Part shown: one piece after another, positions 42,550 through 51,051 of the stretch | Layout of the letters: each line of letters begins with the position of its first letter | How positions within the stretch are numbered: position 1 is the first letter of the stretch | Source: Natronorubrum sediminis | GTDB taxonomy: Archaea > Halobacteriota > Halobacteria > Halobacteriales > Natrialbaceae | Length of the DNA stretch: 64,000 nt | Assembly (NCBI RefSeq): GCF_900108095.1 | Contig: NZ_FNWL01000005.1 | Span: 124,001-188,000, forward strand | Direction: 5' to 3' | Translations under genes and position numbers: made by a program | Notes under the pieces: generated by a model | The model's input: the letters and a program-made list of their open reading frames with translations, nothing else | What the model was told of the DNA's origin: nothing | Databases searched by the model: none

Positions 42550-44640
42550 ATGATGGACCGATCGTTCGACCCGAATACACATTTCGAGGCGGTAGCCAAC
42601 TGCGCTCGAGATGCAATTATTATTCTATCTGCAGACAGCACGATTCAATACGCAAATCCCGCCGTCGAATCGATTTTCGGGTACGAACCGGAGAACGTGA
42701 TCGGTGAGTCCATCTCGGTACTGTTGTCCGAGGACGATGCCGAAACGTTGCTCGAGCGGTTCGACCAGTATCTCACGACCGGAGACCGATCGACGGACTG
42801 GGGTGATATTCGCCTGCAAGGAGTGTGTCGAAGTGGAGAGACGATTCCGTTGAGCATCTCGCTGAGTGACTTCACTCGAGACGAAACAACGTACTTCAGC
42901 GGCATCTTTCGCGACGTCTCCGAGCAACAACGACGCGAGATTCGACTCACCGAATTGAACCGCCTCGCACAGGATCTTACCAATGCGGAGTCGTTCCAAG
43001 ACATCTGTCAACGAACTGTCGACGCAGCACAAGCGATATTCGATCACCCGATCGCCTCGATCGAACTGTACGACGCCGACGATGGGCAACTCGTTCCGTG
43101 CGCGTGGACGTCCGATGTCGACGGACTGTCCGACGAAGAGCAGCTATTTGCCTCCGAACGGTCGGTGCCGTGGAACGCGTTCGTTACCCAGGAGCGAACC
43201 CTAATCCCCGACCTGGAGTCGGAACCGGACGTCGAGCGCGACGAGACGCCCCTTCGGAGTGTATACGTTCAACCGCTCGGCTCGTACGGCGTGTTTGTCG
43301 CCGGTGCAACTGAGACGAATGCGTTCGACGAGTCGACCGTCGACAGCGCGAACATCCTGGTTGGAAACGCGTATTCGTCGCTCGAGCGAGTCGACAGAGA
43401 GGAATCGCTGCGTGAACAACGAGACCAACTTGCAGACAAAACGGCCTCGATCGATCGCGTTCGACGGATCAACACCGTCATTCGAGATCTGACGAAAGCG
43501 CTTACGCAGGCGAGCAGTCGGAAGGAAATTCTCTCTGAAGTCTGCACCCGACTCGCAGCGTCTGAACCGTACCAGTTCGCGTGGTTCGGTTCTGTGGATC
43601 AGACGGACGCTGAGATCGTCTCCCAGGCGACGAGCGGCGGGGAAAATGGGTTTCTCGACGAGTTCGAAGGTACTGACAACGACGGATTCGATCACGGACT
43701 GATCGACCGAGTCGTCGACACCCGTTCACCACAGGTCCAGAACTCGATCTATCAGGATCCGCCGTTCGAACCGTGGCGACAGGCGGCAATCGAACGCGGC
43801 TACCGAGCAACGATCGGCGTTCCGGTCGTCCATCAGGATACCTTCTACGGTGTGATCAACCTGTACGCCGCGGAAGAGGACGTCTTCGAACAGATGGAAG
43901 TCACCGTACTGAAGGAACTCGGCGAGACGATCGGATACGCACTCAACGCCGACGAGCGAAAACAGGCGTTCACGAGCGACCGATCGGTCGAATTGGCCTT
44001 CGAAGTAACCAACTTCGGCGAGTCACTGCTCGGGCTGGGTCTCGATTCGGACGGCTCGTTCGAACTCGAGAACCTCGTCGAGCGCCGCGACGGGACAGTG
44101 ACAATGTTCTTTACGGCCGACGAACCGGAGCCAGACGATATCCTCGAGTGGCTGTCGAACCAGCCACAGGTCCTCGATTCGCGACTGGTTACCGATCGAA
44201 CTGACGACCGTCTGTTTGAGTCACGCCTCGAGCGGTCGACGATCTGGGCACAACTCCTCCAACGCGGCAGTATCGTGTGCGAGGCACAGGCGTCCGGCGA
44301 CTCGGCTCGACTGGTGATCCGAATCCCACGAAGCGCCGATCCGCGCTCTTACGATGCGTTGCTCGAAGAGTGGTTCGACGATGTCGAACTCGTTGCACGC
44401 CGAGAGTTCGACGAACCGGTGATGGCACCAGAGGAGTTCGAGGCGGAGCTTCACGATCGGTTGACCGAACGTCAAGAGGAGGTCCTCGAGACGGCGTACT
44501 ACGCTGGATACTTCGAGTGGCCTCGGGAGACGGACTCGAAAGAGTTGGCAGAGACGCTCGGAATCGCCCAGCCGACGATGAGTCGACACCTTCGCTCGAG
44601 CGAGCAGAAGTTCCTCTCGATGCTCTACGATGACACGTAG
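42550..44640 (+). CDS. PAS/GAF sensor with Bat-type HTH_10 output
   Basis: A 696-residue cytosolic sensor-regulator. A PAS domain covers about 8-125 (ILSADSTIQYANPAVESIFGY). GAF-like domains follow at about 150-275 (SFQDICQRTVDAAQAIFDHP) and 310-465 (EILSEVCTRLAASEPYQFAW, ATIGVPVVHQDTFYGVINLY). A bacterio-opsin-activator linker domain precedes the HTH_10 domain (LTERQEEVLETAYYAGYFEW, then ETLGIAQPTMSRHLRSSEQK). Such proteins activate transcription in response to oxygen, light or redox in Halobacteria; the signal here is unknown. ATG codons at 42550 and 42553 are adjacent. The HalOD1 gene lies 93 bases downstream. Confidence 0.9.
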   Translation: MMDRSFDPNTHFEAVANCARDAIIILSADSTIQYANPAVESIFGYEPENVIGESISVLLSEDDAETLLERFDQYLTTGDRSTDWGDIRLQGVCRSGETIPLSISLSDFTRDETTYFSGIFRDVSEQQRREIRLTELNRLAQDLTNAESFQDICQRTVDAAQAIFDHPIASIELYDADDGQLVPCAWTSDVDGLSDEEQLFASERSVPWNAFVTQERTLIPDLESEPDVERDETPLRSVYVQPLGSYGVFVAGATETNAFDESTVDSANILVGNAYSSLERVDREESLREQRDQLADKTASIDRVRRINTVIRDLTKALTQASSRKEILSEVCTRLAASEPYQFAWFGSVDQTDAEIVSQATSGGENGFLDEFEGTDNDGFDHGLIDRVVDTRSPQVQNSIYQDPPFEPWRQAAIERGYRATIGVPVVHQDTFYGVINLYAAEEDVFEQMEVTVLKELGETIGYALNADERKQAFTSDRSVELAFEVTNFGESLLGLGLDSDGSFELENLVERRDGTVTMFFTADEPEPDDILEWLSNQPQVLDSRLVTDRTDDRLFESRLERSTIWAQLLQRGSIVCEAQASGDSARLVIRIPRSADPRSYDALLEEWFDDVELVARREFDEPVMAPEEFEAELHDRLTERQEEVLETAYYAGYFEWPRETDSKELAETLGIAQPTMSRHLRSSEQKFLSMLYDDT

Positions 44641-44733
44641 GCCCCGGTGCTAGAATGATAGCAACGCGTTCGACAGGGGGATAGCCTGATACTCGTAATA
44701 CCTACCCGGCGGGGGCCGCTTTAGGCTAGTGTA

Positions 44734-45033
44734 ATGACTTCCTCCAATCTCACGCTACCAGACTCCGCGCCAGTAAGCCAGCGCGTCGTGTCCGCAGTTG
44801 CAGACGCGACAGACACGGATCCCTGTGAACTCGAGCCGATCTTCAACGCGATCAATCCGGAGAGCCTGGATTCCCTCTTCGAACCGACGAACGGTGGGGC
44901 GTCTCGATCCAGCGGGACGATAGCGTTCGAATACGCGGGCTGTGACGTTACGGTCTCCGCCGATGGCGCTATCGACGTCTCGGTCCGAACGCCACGAACG
45001 ACGCCCCAGGCCGAGTCGATCAGCACGGACTAA
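44734..45033 (+). CDS. HalOD1 output-domain protein
   Basis: A 99-residue protein with the HalOD1 pattern: APVSQRVVSAVADATDTDPCELEPIFNAIN, quoted here as SQRVVSAVADATDTDPCEL and EPIFNAINPESL. A strand pair follows: GTIAFEYAGCDVTVSADGAI. HalOD1 is a haloarchaea-specific domain often following receiver domains or standing alone; its molecular role is not settled. It is downstream of and in the same direction as the Bat-type regulator, which suggests a link. Confidence 0.85.
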   Translation: MTSSNLTLPDSAPVSQRVVSAVADATDTDPCELEPIFNAINPESLDSLFEPTNGGASRSSGTIAFEYAGCDVTVSADGAIDVSVRTPRTTPQAESISTD

Positions 45034-45058
45034 TCAGATCGAGAGACGACATTCACTC

Positions 45059-45226
45059 ATGAGTCTCGATCAACGATCCACGTCCGATTCGCGGTGTCAC
45101 TACTGCGGAGACGAAATTGAGACGGACGAGTGGCACCCTGCAGTGATCGACAAAGACCGTGATCCGAAATTGTTCACTTTCTGTGAACAGTCCTGTAAAG
45201 AACAGTGGCAGTCGAACCACGAGTAA
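45059..45226 (+). CDS. Small zinc-finger protein (DUF7576-like)
   Basis: A 55-residue protein with CHYCGDEIETDEWHP and FTFCEQSCKEQW, giving C-x2-C and C-x3-C ligands. This layout resembles haloarchaeal DUF7576 and MYM-type zinc fingers. The ATG at 45059 lies 26 bases after the HalOD1 stop, so the genes are probably co-transcribed. It is followed after nine bases by a second small protein. Function unknown. Confidence 0.72.
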   Translation: MSLDQRSTSDSRCHYCGDEIETDEWHPAVIDKDRDPKLFTFCEQSCKEQWQSNHE

Positions 45227-45235
45227 TCGATCCGA

Positions 45236-45427
45236 ATGAAATACTGTCTTCACTGCGACTGGCAAACCCAACCCGGCATCGCGCGATTCGACCAATCCAA
45301 ATCCGCCGTCGAACACTTCGTCGAAACCGGCCACGCGATCGAAACGGTCGAAGCGGTATCGGTCGGAGAGACCACGGCCGCTTCAGACGCTGGAACTGAC
45401 GGATCAGACGGGCTCACGTCCGGTTAG
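45236..45427 (+). CDS. Small haloarchaeal Cys/His protein
   Basis: A 63-residue protein with MKYCLHCDWQTQPGIARFDQ and AVEHFVETGHAIETVE, giving CxxC and HxxxxxH, a likely single zinc site of C2H2 type. The rest is Ser/Ala/Thr/Asp-rich. Similar short proteins occur in many Halobacteria and have no known function. Nine bases separate it from the upstream zinc-finger gene, so they form a unit. Confidence 0.65.
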   Translation: MKYCLHCDWQTQPGIARFDQSKSAVEHFVETGHAIETVEAVSVGETTAASDAGTDGSDGLTSG

Positions 45428-45508
45428 TTCCTTGACGCGCCGCGTACGTTGTGTCTCTCGTTAGCAGGAACGCGATTCTAACGATGATTCTCAGAATATA
45501 ATAATAAT

Positions 45509-45554
45509 GACATATATGTCCAAACTACTTTCATCGTAGAATATAGATTTATTT
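45509..45554 (+). promoter_or_regulatory. Promoter with GACATATATGTC palindrome
   Basis: Bases 45509-45520 form a perfect 12-base palindrome, GACATATATGTC. A TTTATTT box at 45548-45554 lies about 26 bases before ATG 45577, fitting a leaderless transcript. The surrounding 70 bases are AT-rich against the GC-rich genome. The palindrome resembles the one upstream of glnA. Confidence 0.5.
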
Positions 45555-45576
45555 GATATGGTGCTCACATGGCCGT

Positions 45577-45882
45577 ATGAACGTTGAACACGCAACAGAA
45601 CAGGTTCGGGATGCGCTTCAACGGTTTGGCATGAATCCGGACGAGATACGGTATGCCGAGTCGCGAAATCTCTTTTATGTACGTATCGGCGTCAACGGGA
45701 CCGCGGAGCGGTACTTTGCCGATGTGGGCGAATTGGGCGGTTCGGATGCGGTCAGTGCGGTCGTAGACCCGACTCGCCTCCAATCGGCAGTGCGACAGAT
45801 CGATGGGACGGAGGTATCTGACGGCCGTATTCATATCGACGGGTCGACGCGCGAGGCCCACTTTCAGATCCGTATCGAGTAA
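45577..45882 (+). CDS. Hypothetical haloarchaeal protein
   Basis: A 101-residue protein with mixed alpha/beta character: VEHATEQVRDALQRFGMNP, then NLFYVRIGVNGTAERYFADV, VVDPTRLQSAVRQIDGTEV and TREAHFQIRIE. The frame extends eight codons upstream of ATG 45577, but the promoter spacing favours this start. No conserved catalytic or metal residues are evident, and I do not recognise the family. It has its own promoter, with a palindromic element, and faces the convergent amidase gene. Confidence 0.62.
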   Translation: MNVEHATEQVRDALQRFGMNPDEIRYAESRNLFYVRIGVNGTAERYFADVGELGGSDAVSAVVDPTRLQSAVRQIDGTEVSDGRIHIDGSTREAHFQIRIE

Positions 45883-45922
45883 TCGCTCTACTGGGACGGG
45901 TGTGGGTACGGGCTGTGTTCTG

Positions 45923-47578
45923 TTATTTCGCGTGTTTTACTGGCGGAAAATCGGTCGGTGGTCGTCGATGCTGTGTGTGCTGTTCGTAGGAGTACGCGAG
46001 TTCGAAGAGCTTCGGTTCGGCGAACGATCGCCCGAGGAGTTCGAGACCGACGGGCAACCCGTCGGGGGTGAAACCCGCTGGGAGCGCGATCGCAGGAAAC
46101 CCGGTGTGCGCGGCTAATTCACACGGTAGCTCCTCGAACGGTTGGTTCTCAGACATCGGAACTGGCGGCACCGTCGATGGTGGATAGAGTAGCGCATCGA
46201 GGTCGTGTTCGGCCATTTGCTGTAGCGTGTACTCTCTGATCACCTTCCGCTTTTGTAGCCGTTGGAGGTAGTCAACGTTCTCATCTAACCCCTCTGCATT
46301 GATGTCGAGTGCACCCTGGTCTAGGATTCGCTCTTTCACTTCGGGGGCAACCTCGCTCGAGTCGACGACCGCTTCGAGCGAACTGTACGGTGCCGCATCT
46401 CCTAACTCCGCTAGATATCGATCGAAATCCCGTTTGAACTCATGTTCGGTAACGCGGGCGTCGGCTACAAATTCCGTCTCGATCATGTCGACCGGATCCA
46501 CGATTTCAGCTCCTGCCGCTTTCATCTCGTCAATTTCTCGATCTATAATTTCGGTAATGGTGTCGGCCGCCGCTTTCGGCACGCTCTCGACTTCTTGTCG
46601 GCCGAAAAACGCTCGAACGACGCCGATTCGGGCACCCTCGAGCCCGTCCGGATCGAGGTGAGAAACGTAACCCGATTCGGGAACGTGTTCGACACCCGTT
46701 GCCGTGACCGGATCCCCCGGATCGTACCCCACCATGACGTCCATCATCCGTGCTGAATCCGCGACCGTTCGAGTGATCGGCCCGGCGGTGTCTTGAGTTT
46801 CGCTCAGCGGAACGATACCTGTTCGACTAATCAACCCGACGGTCGGTCGAAGGCCGACCAGATTGTTGAATGCTGGCGGCGATCGGTTCGACGAACACGT
46901 GTCCGAGCCTGTGCCGATCGCTCCGAGATTTGCAGCGATTGCCGCTGCAGTCCCTCCACTCGAACCCGACGGTCGGCGATCGGATGAGTACGCATTTCGC
47001 GTTTCACCGCCCATTGAGCTGAGCGTATCGACTCCGTAGGAGAATTCGTGCAGATTCGCCTTCGCGAGGATGATCCCGCCGGCATCGCGAAGGGCTTTGA
47101 CAAGAAACGCGTCTCGGGGCGGAACCGAGTCCGCCAACGCCTTCGAACCCGCCGTCGTCGGCATATCGTGCGTGTCCTGATTATCCTTGAGAATAATTGG
47201 AACCCCGTGAAGCGGACCGGCGAAACCACCCGATTCAAACTGCCGATCTAACTCTCGGGCGCGTTCTCGAGCGTCAGCGTTGACCGTGATAATCGACCGT
47301 AACACGTGGTCGTATGCGTCTATTCGTTTCAAATACTGACCGACGAGTGATACAGCCGTCACTTCTCCCGATTTCATCGCACTGTGAATGTCACCGATTG
47401 TCGCCTCACGCAACTCGAACGACGAGTCGTCGTTCCCTGCAACCGCTGCCTGTGAACTGACGATGGAAGCGACACCTAACGCGCCGAGGCCTTTGAGGAG
47501 CGGACGGCGGTCGAGCGATCGAACAGTGTTCTCGACTGTCCTCGGACAGTACTCGTACTGATTGTTATCGACTGGCAT
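45923..47578 (-). CDS. Tat-exported amidase-signature enzyme
   Basis: A 551-residue amidase. RRPLLKGLGALGVASIVSSQAAVA at residues 24-47 is a twin-arginine signal peptide. The amidase signature is complete: Lys in PIILKDNQDT, cis-Ser in SGSSGGTAAAIA and nucleophilic Ser in GTGSDTCSSNRSP. SSNRSP differs from the usual GGSIRNP around it. It should hydrolyse an amide bond outside the cell; the substrate is unknown. The gene sits between the two recombinase-like genes in a region with more AT, and uses less GC-biased codons than neighbours, hinting at transfer. Confidence 0.88.
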   Translation of the reverse strand: MPVDNNQYEYCPRTVENTVRSLDRRPLLKGLGALGVASIVSSQAAVAGNDDSSFELREATIGDIHSAMKSGEVTAVSLVGQYLKRIDAYDHVLRSIITVNADARERARELDRQFESGGFAGPLHGVPIILKDNQDTHDMPTTAGSKALADSVPPRDAFLVKALRDAGGIILAKANLHEFSYGVDTLSSMGGETRNAYSSDRRPSGSSGGTAAAIAANLGAIGTGSDTCSSNRSPPAFNNLVGLRPTVGLISRTGIVPLSETQDTAGPITRTVADSARMMDVMVGYDPGDPVTATGVEHVPESGYVSHLDPDGLEGARIGVVRAFFGRQEVESVPKAAADTITEIIDREIDEMKAAGAEIVDPVDMIETEFVADARVTEHEFKRDFDRYLAELGDAAPYSSLEAVVDSSEVAPEVKERILDQGALDINAEGLDENVDYLQRLQKRKVIREYTLQQMAEHDLDALLYPPSTVPPVPMSENQPFEELPCELAAHTGFPAIALPAGFTPDGLPVGLELLGRSFAEPKLFELAYSYEQHTQHRRPPTDFPPVKHAK

Positions 47579-48081
47579 ACGAACATCACTTTTCTAACTG
47601 TGTGTAAGAGTATTACTTAACCGACGCTGAGTATTATCAACTCGACAGTCTAATCATTGCAAGTACGAACGAGCGTATATTACAGGCGGTATCAGCGAGT
47701 ACGAACTTTTGAAGTCCGTCAAAAGGCGCTTTGAAGATATTCCCGATCAGACTGCTTTTTCCGTTCGTCGTCGCTGGATTGAGCGAGAAACCTTTGAGCG
47801 GAGCGATGCCATCTACGCAGGCGACTCGTTCAACGGTGAGTAAACTGCTCGGCCTCGACTCGTCCTCTGAGCCATCACGGCCCGTTTCACGGCGACCAGT
47901 ATACTTCCCGAACGACGATATTTCATATAGCAGTATAGGATTCATTAATCAGGGTCTCCTTTTCTCAATGGCTCTCGAGGCGAAAACCGGCGGAATCAGA
48001 GATAACCACATTCACTTTGCTAAATGCCAGTTTGACCAAGTAGATTTACCTGGGTCGGCGCCCTCCCCCACAGCAAAGATC
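47579..48081. other. AT-rich intergenic region with a possible gene remnant
   Basis: About 500 bases. On the plus strand a frame from about 47631 to 47849 has no ATG but reads like protein (ISEYELLKSVKRRF, SVRRRWIERETF, then SDAIYAGDSFNGE), ending at TAA. It may be the 3' end of a decayed gene. The recombinase frame is open 117 codons upstream of ATG 48082, but that extension is not family-like. No tRNA was found. Confidence 0.4.
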
Positions 48082-49170
48082 ATGCCAGGCGAAAACCCCA
48101 GGGGTACGACCGTCCACGAGGCCGTTGAGCGCTACCTCGAGAAAAAACTCGAGTCGGGCGGCAGTCGATCGACGATGAAACCCGTCCTCGAGTCGTTCGC
48201 CACGTTCTGCACTCGAGAGGATGTCGAATACGTCGGCGACCTGAACTCGAATGACTGTCGAGAGTTCGGACTCGAACTTCGCGAGCACTATATCGACGGT
48301 GAGATTGCCGGCTCGACCGCCAACACGTACTTCGCGTACGTGAGAGCGTTTCTCTCGTTTTGCGTCCGCGACGAACAACTGGACACAAACCCCGCAGCGA
48401 CCGAGAGTGCCGAGGAGTTCCTTCCTGAAGACAGGCCGTCCCGAGAGACGCAGTTCTGGGAGCCCACACAACGCGAGCGACTCCTCGAGTACGCCGACGA
48501 ACGTGTCCGCATGGCTCGCGAGGAGACCATCGATGTAACGGTCGAGCGCGCCTATCGCGACCGAACGATCGTCGTCCTCCTCGCCGAACTCGGGCTTCGC
48601 GGGGCCGAAATGTTCCGCGACACGACCGACGACGAACGGGAGGGGTTGCGATGGGCCGACGTCGATCTCGAACGCGGCCGTCTCGAGGTTCTGGGCAAGT
48701 CCCGCGACCGCGAACCCGTCGGACTCACGAAAGCCGCTCGCAACGCCCTCGAGCGCCTCGAGCGCGTACAGGACCCGCCGATCGACGACTGGCCACTGTT
48801 TCCGACCGGACACGCTGCGAGCAAGTACGCCGCCGTCGAGGAGGCGACCGGCGAGCGTCCCGAGTCCGGCAGCGACATCGACGCAATCTGTCGCGAAGCG
48901 GGGGTCTCACCCCCGTCGATCACCAAAGAAGCGGGTCGCCAGATCCTCAAACAACTCACGAACGAGGCAGGCATCGAACTCGAGGGCGACGCCGACTATC
49001 TCCAACCCCATGGGGCTCGGCGAGCACTCGGTGCCGAACTCTACGAAAAAGGCCACTCGGAACTGGCACAGAAAGCGCTGCGACACGCGTCCATCGAGAC
49101 GACTCACGAGGCGTACAGCGACATTCAGGCCGAAGATGTCGCAAAGACCATGGATAACATTCGCGAGTGA
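48082..49170 (+). CDS. Tyrosine recombinase/integrase
   Basis: A 362-residue site-specific recombinase. The N-terminal SAM-like domain covers about 1-120 (SRSTMKPVLESFATFCTRED, TYFAYVRAFLSFCVRD). All catalytic residues are present: Arg173 (GLRGAEMF), Lys206 (LGKSRD), His310 and Arg313 (PHGARR), His335 (RHASIE), Tyr345 (HEAYSDI). It cuts and rejoins DNA through a 3'-phosphotyrosine. ATG 48082 is chosen because homology starts there. It shares layout with the degenerate copy at 41125-42255, in opposite orientation. No att site or tRNA was recognised nearby, so target is unknown. Confidence 0.9.
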   Translation: MPGENPRGTTVHEAVERYLEKKLESGGSRSTMKPVLESFATFCTREDVEYVGDLNSNDCREFGLELREHYIDGEIAGSTANTYFAYVRAFLSFCVRDEQLDTNPAATESAEEFLPEDRPSRETQFWEPTQRERLLEYADERVRMAREETIDVTVERAYRDRTIVVLLAELGLRGAEMFRDTTDDEREGLRWADVDLERGRLEVLGKSRDREPVGLTKAARNALERLERVQDPPIDDWPLFPTGHAASKYAAVEEATGERPESGSDIDAICREAGVSPPSITKEAGRQILKQLTNEAGIELEGDADYLQPHGARRALGAELYEKGHSELAQKALRHASIETTHEAYSDIQAEDVAKTMDNIRE

Positions 49171-49194
49171 GTAGCGAGTAGCGCTGTAGCCGCC

Positions 49195-49470
49195 TCACTC
49201 GACACCGTTTTCGTCGTCTGAGTCGTCTGAGTCGTCTGAGTCGTCTGGGTGGCCACCGGTCGGCTCTTCAGCCTCGCTCGAGCCGCCTGCACCACCGCCG
49301 TCTTCGTCGTCGACTTCGTCGGGGTGTTCGGCCTGATCGTTCTCCTGGTCGTCTTCCTGATTCGGTTCCTCTTCACCCTCGTTGTCACTGCACCCGGCGA
49401 GTGCCGTCGTCGTTCCGACTGCCGCGATTCCGGTGAACTCGAGCAGTTGCCGTCGATTGTACTGGGTCAC
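49195..49470 (-). CDS. Small Tat lipoprotein with acidic repeat
   Basis: A 91-residue protein. NRRQLLEFTGIAAVGTTTALAGC is a twin-arginine signal with a lipobox ending at Cys26. The mature part has only Asp, Glu, Gly, Ser and Pro (DDEDGGGAGGSSEAEEPTGG) and ends DDSDDSDDSDDENGVE, encoded by a 9-base tandem repeat at 49209-49240. It is likely a disordered surface anchor. It overlaps no other gene and converges with the recombinase. The tail length may vary by slippage. Confidence 0.72.
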   Translation of the reverse strand: MTQYNRRQLLEFTGIAAVGTTTALAGCSDNEGEEEPNQEDDQENDQAEHPDEVDDEDGGGAGGSSEAEEPTGGHPDDSDDSDDSDDENGVE

Positions 49471-49554
49471 GGTATCGACCCGTAGATGAGACGACCGAAA
49501 ACCACTCGTGCTTGCAGGAGTGCGGACGGTGGGGTGCTTGAAGCCCAGCGGTGC

Positions 49555-49716
49555 CTACGAGGGGTGTTGATGGCGAATTCGTTCGGCTGTCATTCCGGGA
49601 ACTGGCGTTCCACACTCCCGGCACTTCCACGTCGGGGAGACGCCGGCGGATTCCTTCTCGAGGTCCTGGTTGAACTGGAGGAGCGCCCCACAGGTACATC
49701 GATGGGTCGTCGCCAT
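49555..49716 (-). CDS. Small zinc-ribbon protein, 53 residues
   Basis: A short gene within a longer open frame. CTCGALLQFNQDLE and CRECGTPVPGMT supply a CxC and CxxC pair around a 20-residue loop, a probable zinc ribbon. ATG 49716 is the only start that gives family-like sequence. Sequence is strongly haloarchaeal in character (ESAGVSPTWKCREC). It lies between the acidic lipoprotein and the alpha/beta hydrolase, on the lipoprotein's strand. Function unknown. Confidence 0.6.
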   Translation of the reverse strand: MATTHRCTCGALLQFNQDLEKESAGVSPTWKCRECGTPVPGMTAERIRHQHPS

Positions 49717-49812
49717 ACTGGGATACTGTACTCCCCTCACGGTAAACGCTGTGCTGGCTACCGAGTGGATAGCGGGGCAACGACTACGGTGGTACCGACG
49801 AACAGTGAGACA

Positions 49813-50526
49813 ATGTCCGAGACGACGCACCGAATTCCCGTCGCGAACGACGAATCGGTCGCCGCCGTCCACCACGAAACGACCGGAACCGACTGGATCG
49901 TTTTCTGTCACGGCTTTCTGAGCGACAAATCTGGGAGCTACGAACAGCGATGTCGCTACGCCCTCGAGCACGGGTACAACGCCGTTAGATTCGACTTTCG
50001 CGGCTGTGGCGAGTCGGACGGAACGTTTCTCGAGCAAACGCTCAGTTCGAAACTCGCGGATCTTCGGGCGGTCGTCGACTACTTCGATATTCCGTCGTAC
50101 GTCTGCTTTGGCTCGAGTTTCGGCGGCAAAGTCGCGTTCCACGCGGCAATTGACGACGAACGAATCGAGGCACTCGTGACGCGAGCGCCCGTAACGGCCA
50201 ACGAGGCGTTCGACAGCTACCGATCGTCGGTCGAGCGCGGCGGCGTCCTCGAGTTCGAAACGGGTGATCGAATCGACGGTCGGTTCTTCGACGACCTCGA
50301 GCGACACCGATTCGGTGCTGTCGTGGACGGCCTCTCGGTCCCCGTCGCGATTTTCCACGGGAGAGCGGACGACTCGGTCGGTATCGAACACAGTATCGAC
50401 GCAGTATGTCGTCTCGAGACGGACGTGCTGCTCGACGCGTTCGCTGGCGAAGGTCATCGATTTACTCGAGCGGGGGAGCGACGGCTTCGACAACGGATGA
50501 TCGACTGGCTCGATACCCTTGCGTGA
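49813..50526 (+). CDS. Alpha/beta hydrolase
   Basis: A 237-residue alpha/beta hydrolase. The oxyanion region is IVFCHGFLSDKSG; the nucleophile elbow GSSFGGK follows FRGCGESDGTFLE. The acid lies in IFHGRADDSVG and the catalytic His in FAGEGHRFT. Size and the SSFGG elbow place it with dienelactone-hydrolase or BEM46-like serine hydrolases; substrate is unknown. ATG 49813 is chosen because a longer open frame upstream has no homology-like sequence. The opposite strand holds a large shadow frame. Confidence 0.85.
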   Translation: MSETTHRIPVANDESVAAVHHETTGTDWIVFCHGFLSDKSGSYEQRCRYALEHGYNAVRFDFRGCGESDGTFLEQTLSSKLADLRAVVDYFDIPSYVCFGSSFGGKVAFHAAIDDERIEALVTRAPVTANEAFDSYRSSVERGGVLEFETGDRIDGRFFDDLERHRFGAVVDGLSVPVAIFHGRADDSVGIEHSIDAVCRLETDVLLDAFAGEGHRFTRAGERRLRQRMIDWLDTLA

Positions 50527-50703
50527 GTCGTGGGCGGTAAACCATATGACGATATACAAACTCGAAATTTCGCTGCTGTTGAGACGGTGGGGGCTATCGT
50601 AGCGCTGTGCCGGCGAACGGATACTTTGACTGTCGAATGCGTGTTCTCTCGTTCAGAAAAATCGGACTGTTTTTCATATTGTTGCCAGAACGATCAGCTA
50701 CCA

Positions 50704-51051
50704 GTGAGTGAGGATACCGATCTTTCGACAGTACTCGCGGTGCTCGACGACGAGTACGCACGTAAAATCCTCACCCATACGAGCATCGAACCCATGTCTG
50801 CCAGTACCCTGAGTGAGCGGTGTGATGCATCCCTGCCGACGATCTATCGCCGACTCGACCGCCTCGAGGAGTGCCAACTCGTCTCCGAGGAAACCGAACT
50901 CGCACCCGATGGTAATCACTACAGCGTCTACAGTGCGAACCTCGAGCACCTCGAACTCACCCTCGAAGACGGCTCGTTCGAACTCGAGATCACGTATCGC
51001 GAAGAGGACGTTGCCGACAAATTCACCCGGATGTGGGAGGGGATGCGATGA
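50704..51051 (+). CDS. Winged-helix regulator (ArsR/HTH_20-like)
   Basis: A 115-residue protein. The DNA-binding domain is VLAVLDDEYARKILTHTS, then MSASTLSERCDASLPTIYRRLDRLEECQLV; a beta-rich tail follows (SVYSANLEHLELTLEDGSFE). This is the haloarchaeal HTH_20 type. GTG 50704 is the preferred start; the frame is open 58 codons upstream but composition there is not family-like. It overlaps the membrane-protein gene by four bases (ATGA), a pairing common in Halobacteria where the membrane partner may control the regulator. Confidence 0.8.
   Translation: MSEDTDLSTVLAVLDDEYARKILTHTSIEPMSASTLSERCDASLPTIYRRLDRLEECQLVSEETELAPDGNHYSVYSANLEHLELTLEDGSFELEITYREEDVADKFTRMWEGMR

Noticed and set aside
49555-50559. 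334-codon minus-strand frame across the hydrolase
   Set aside because: Only the last 53 codons look like protein and have their own ATG; the rest is antisense shadow.
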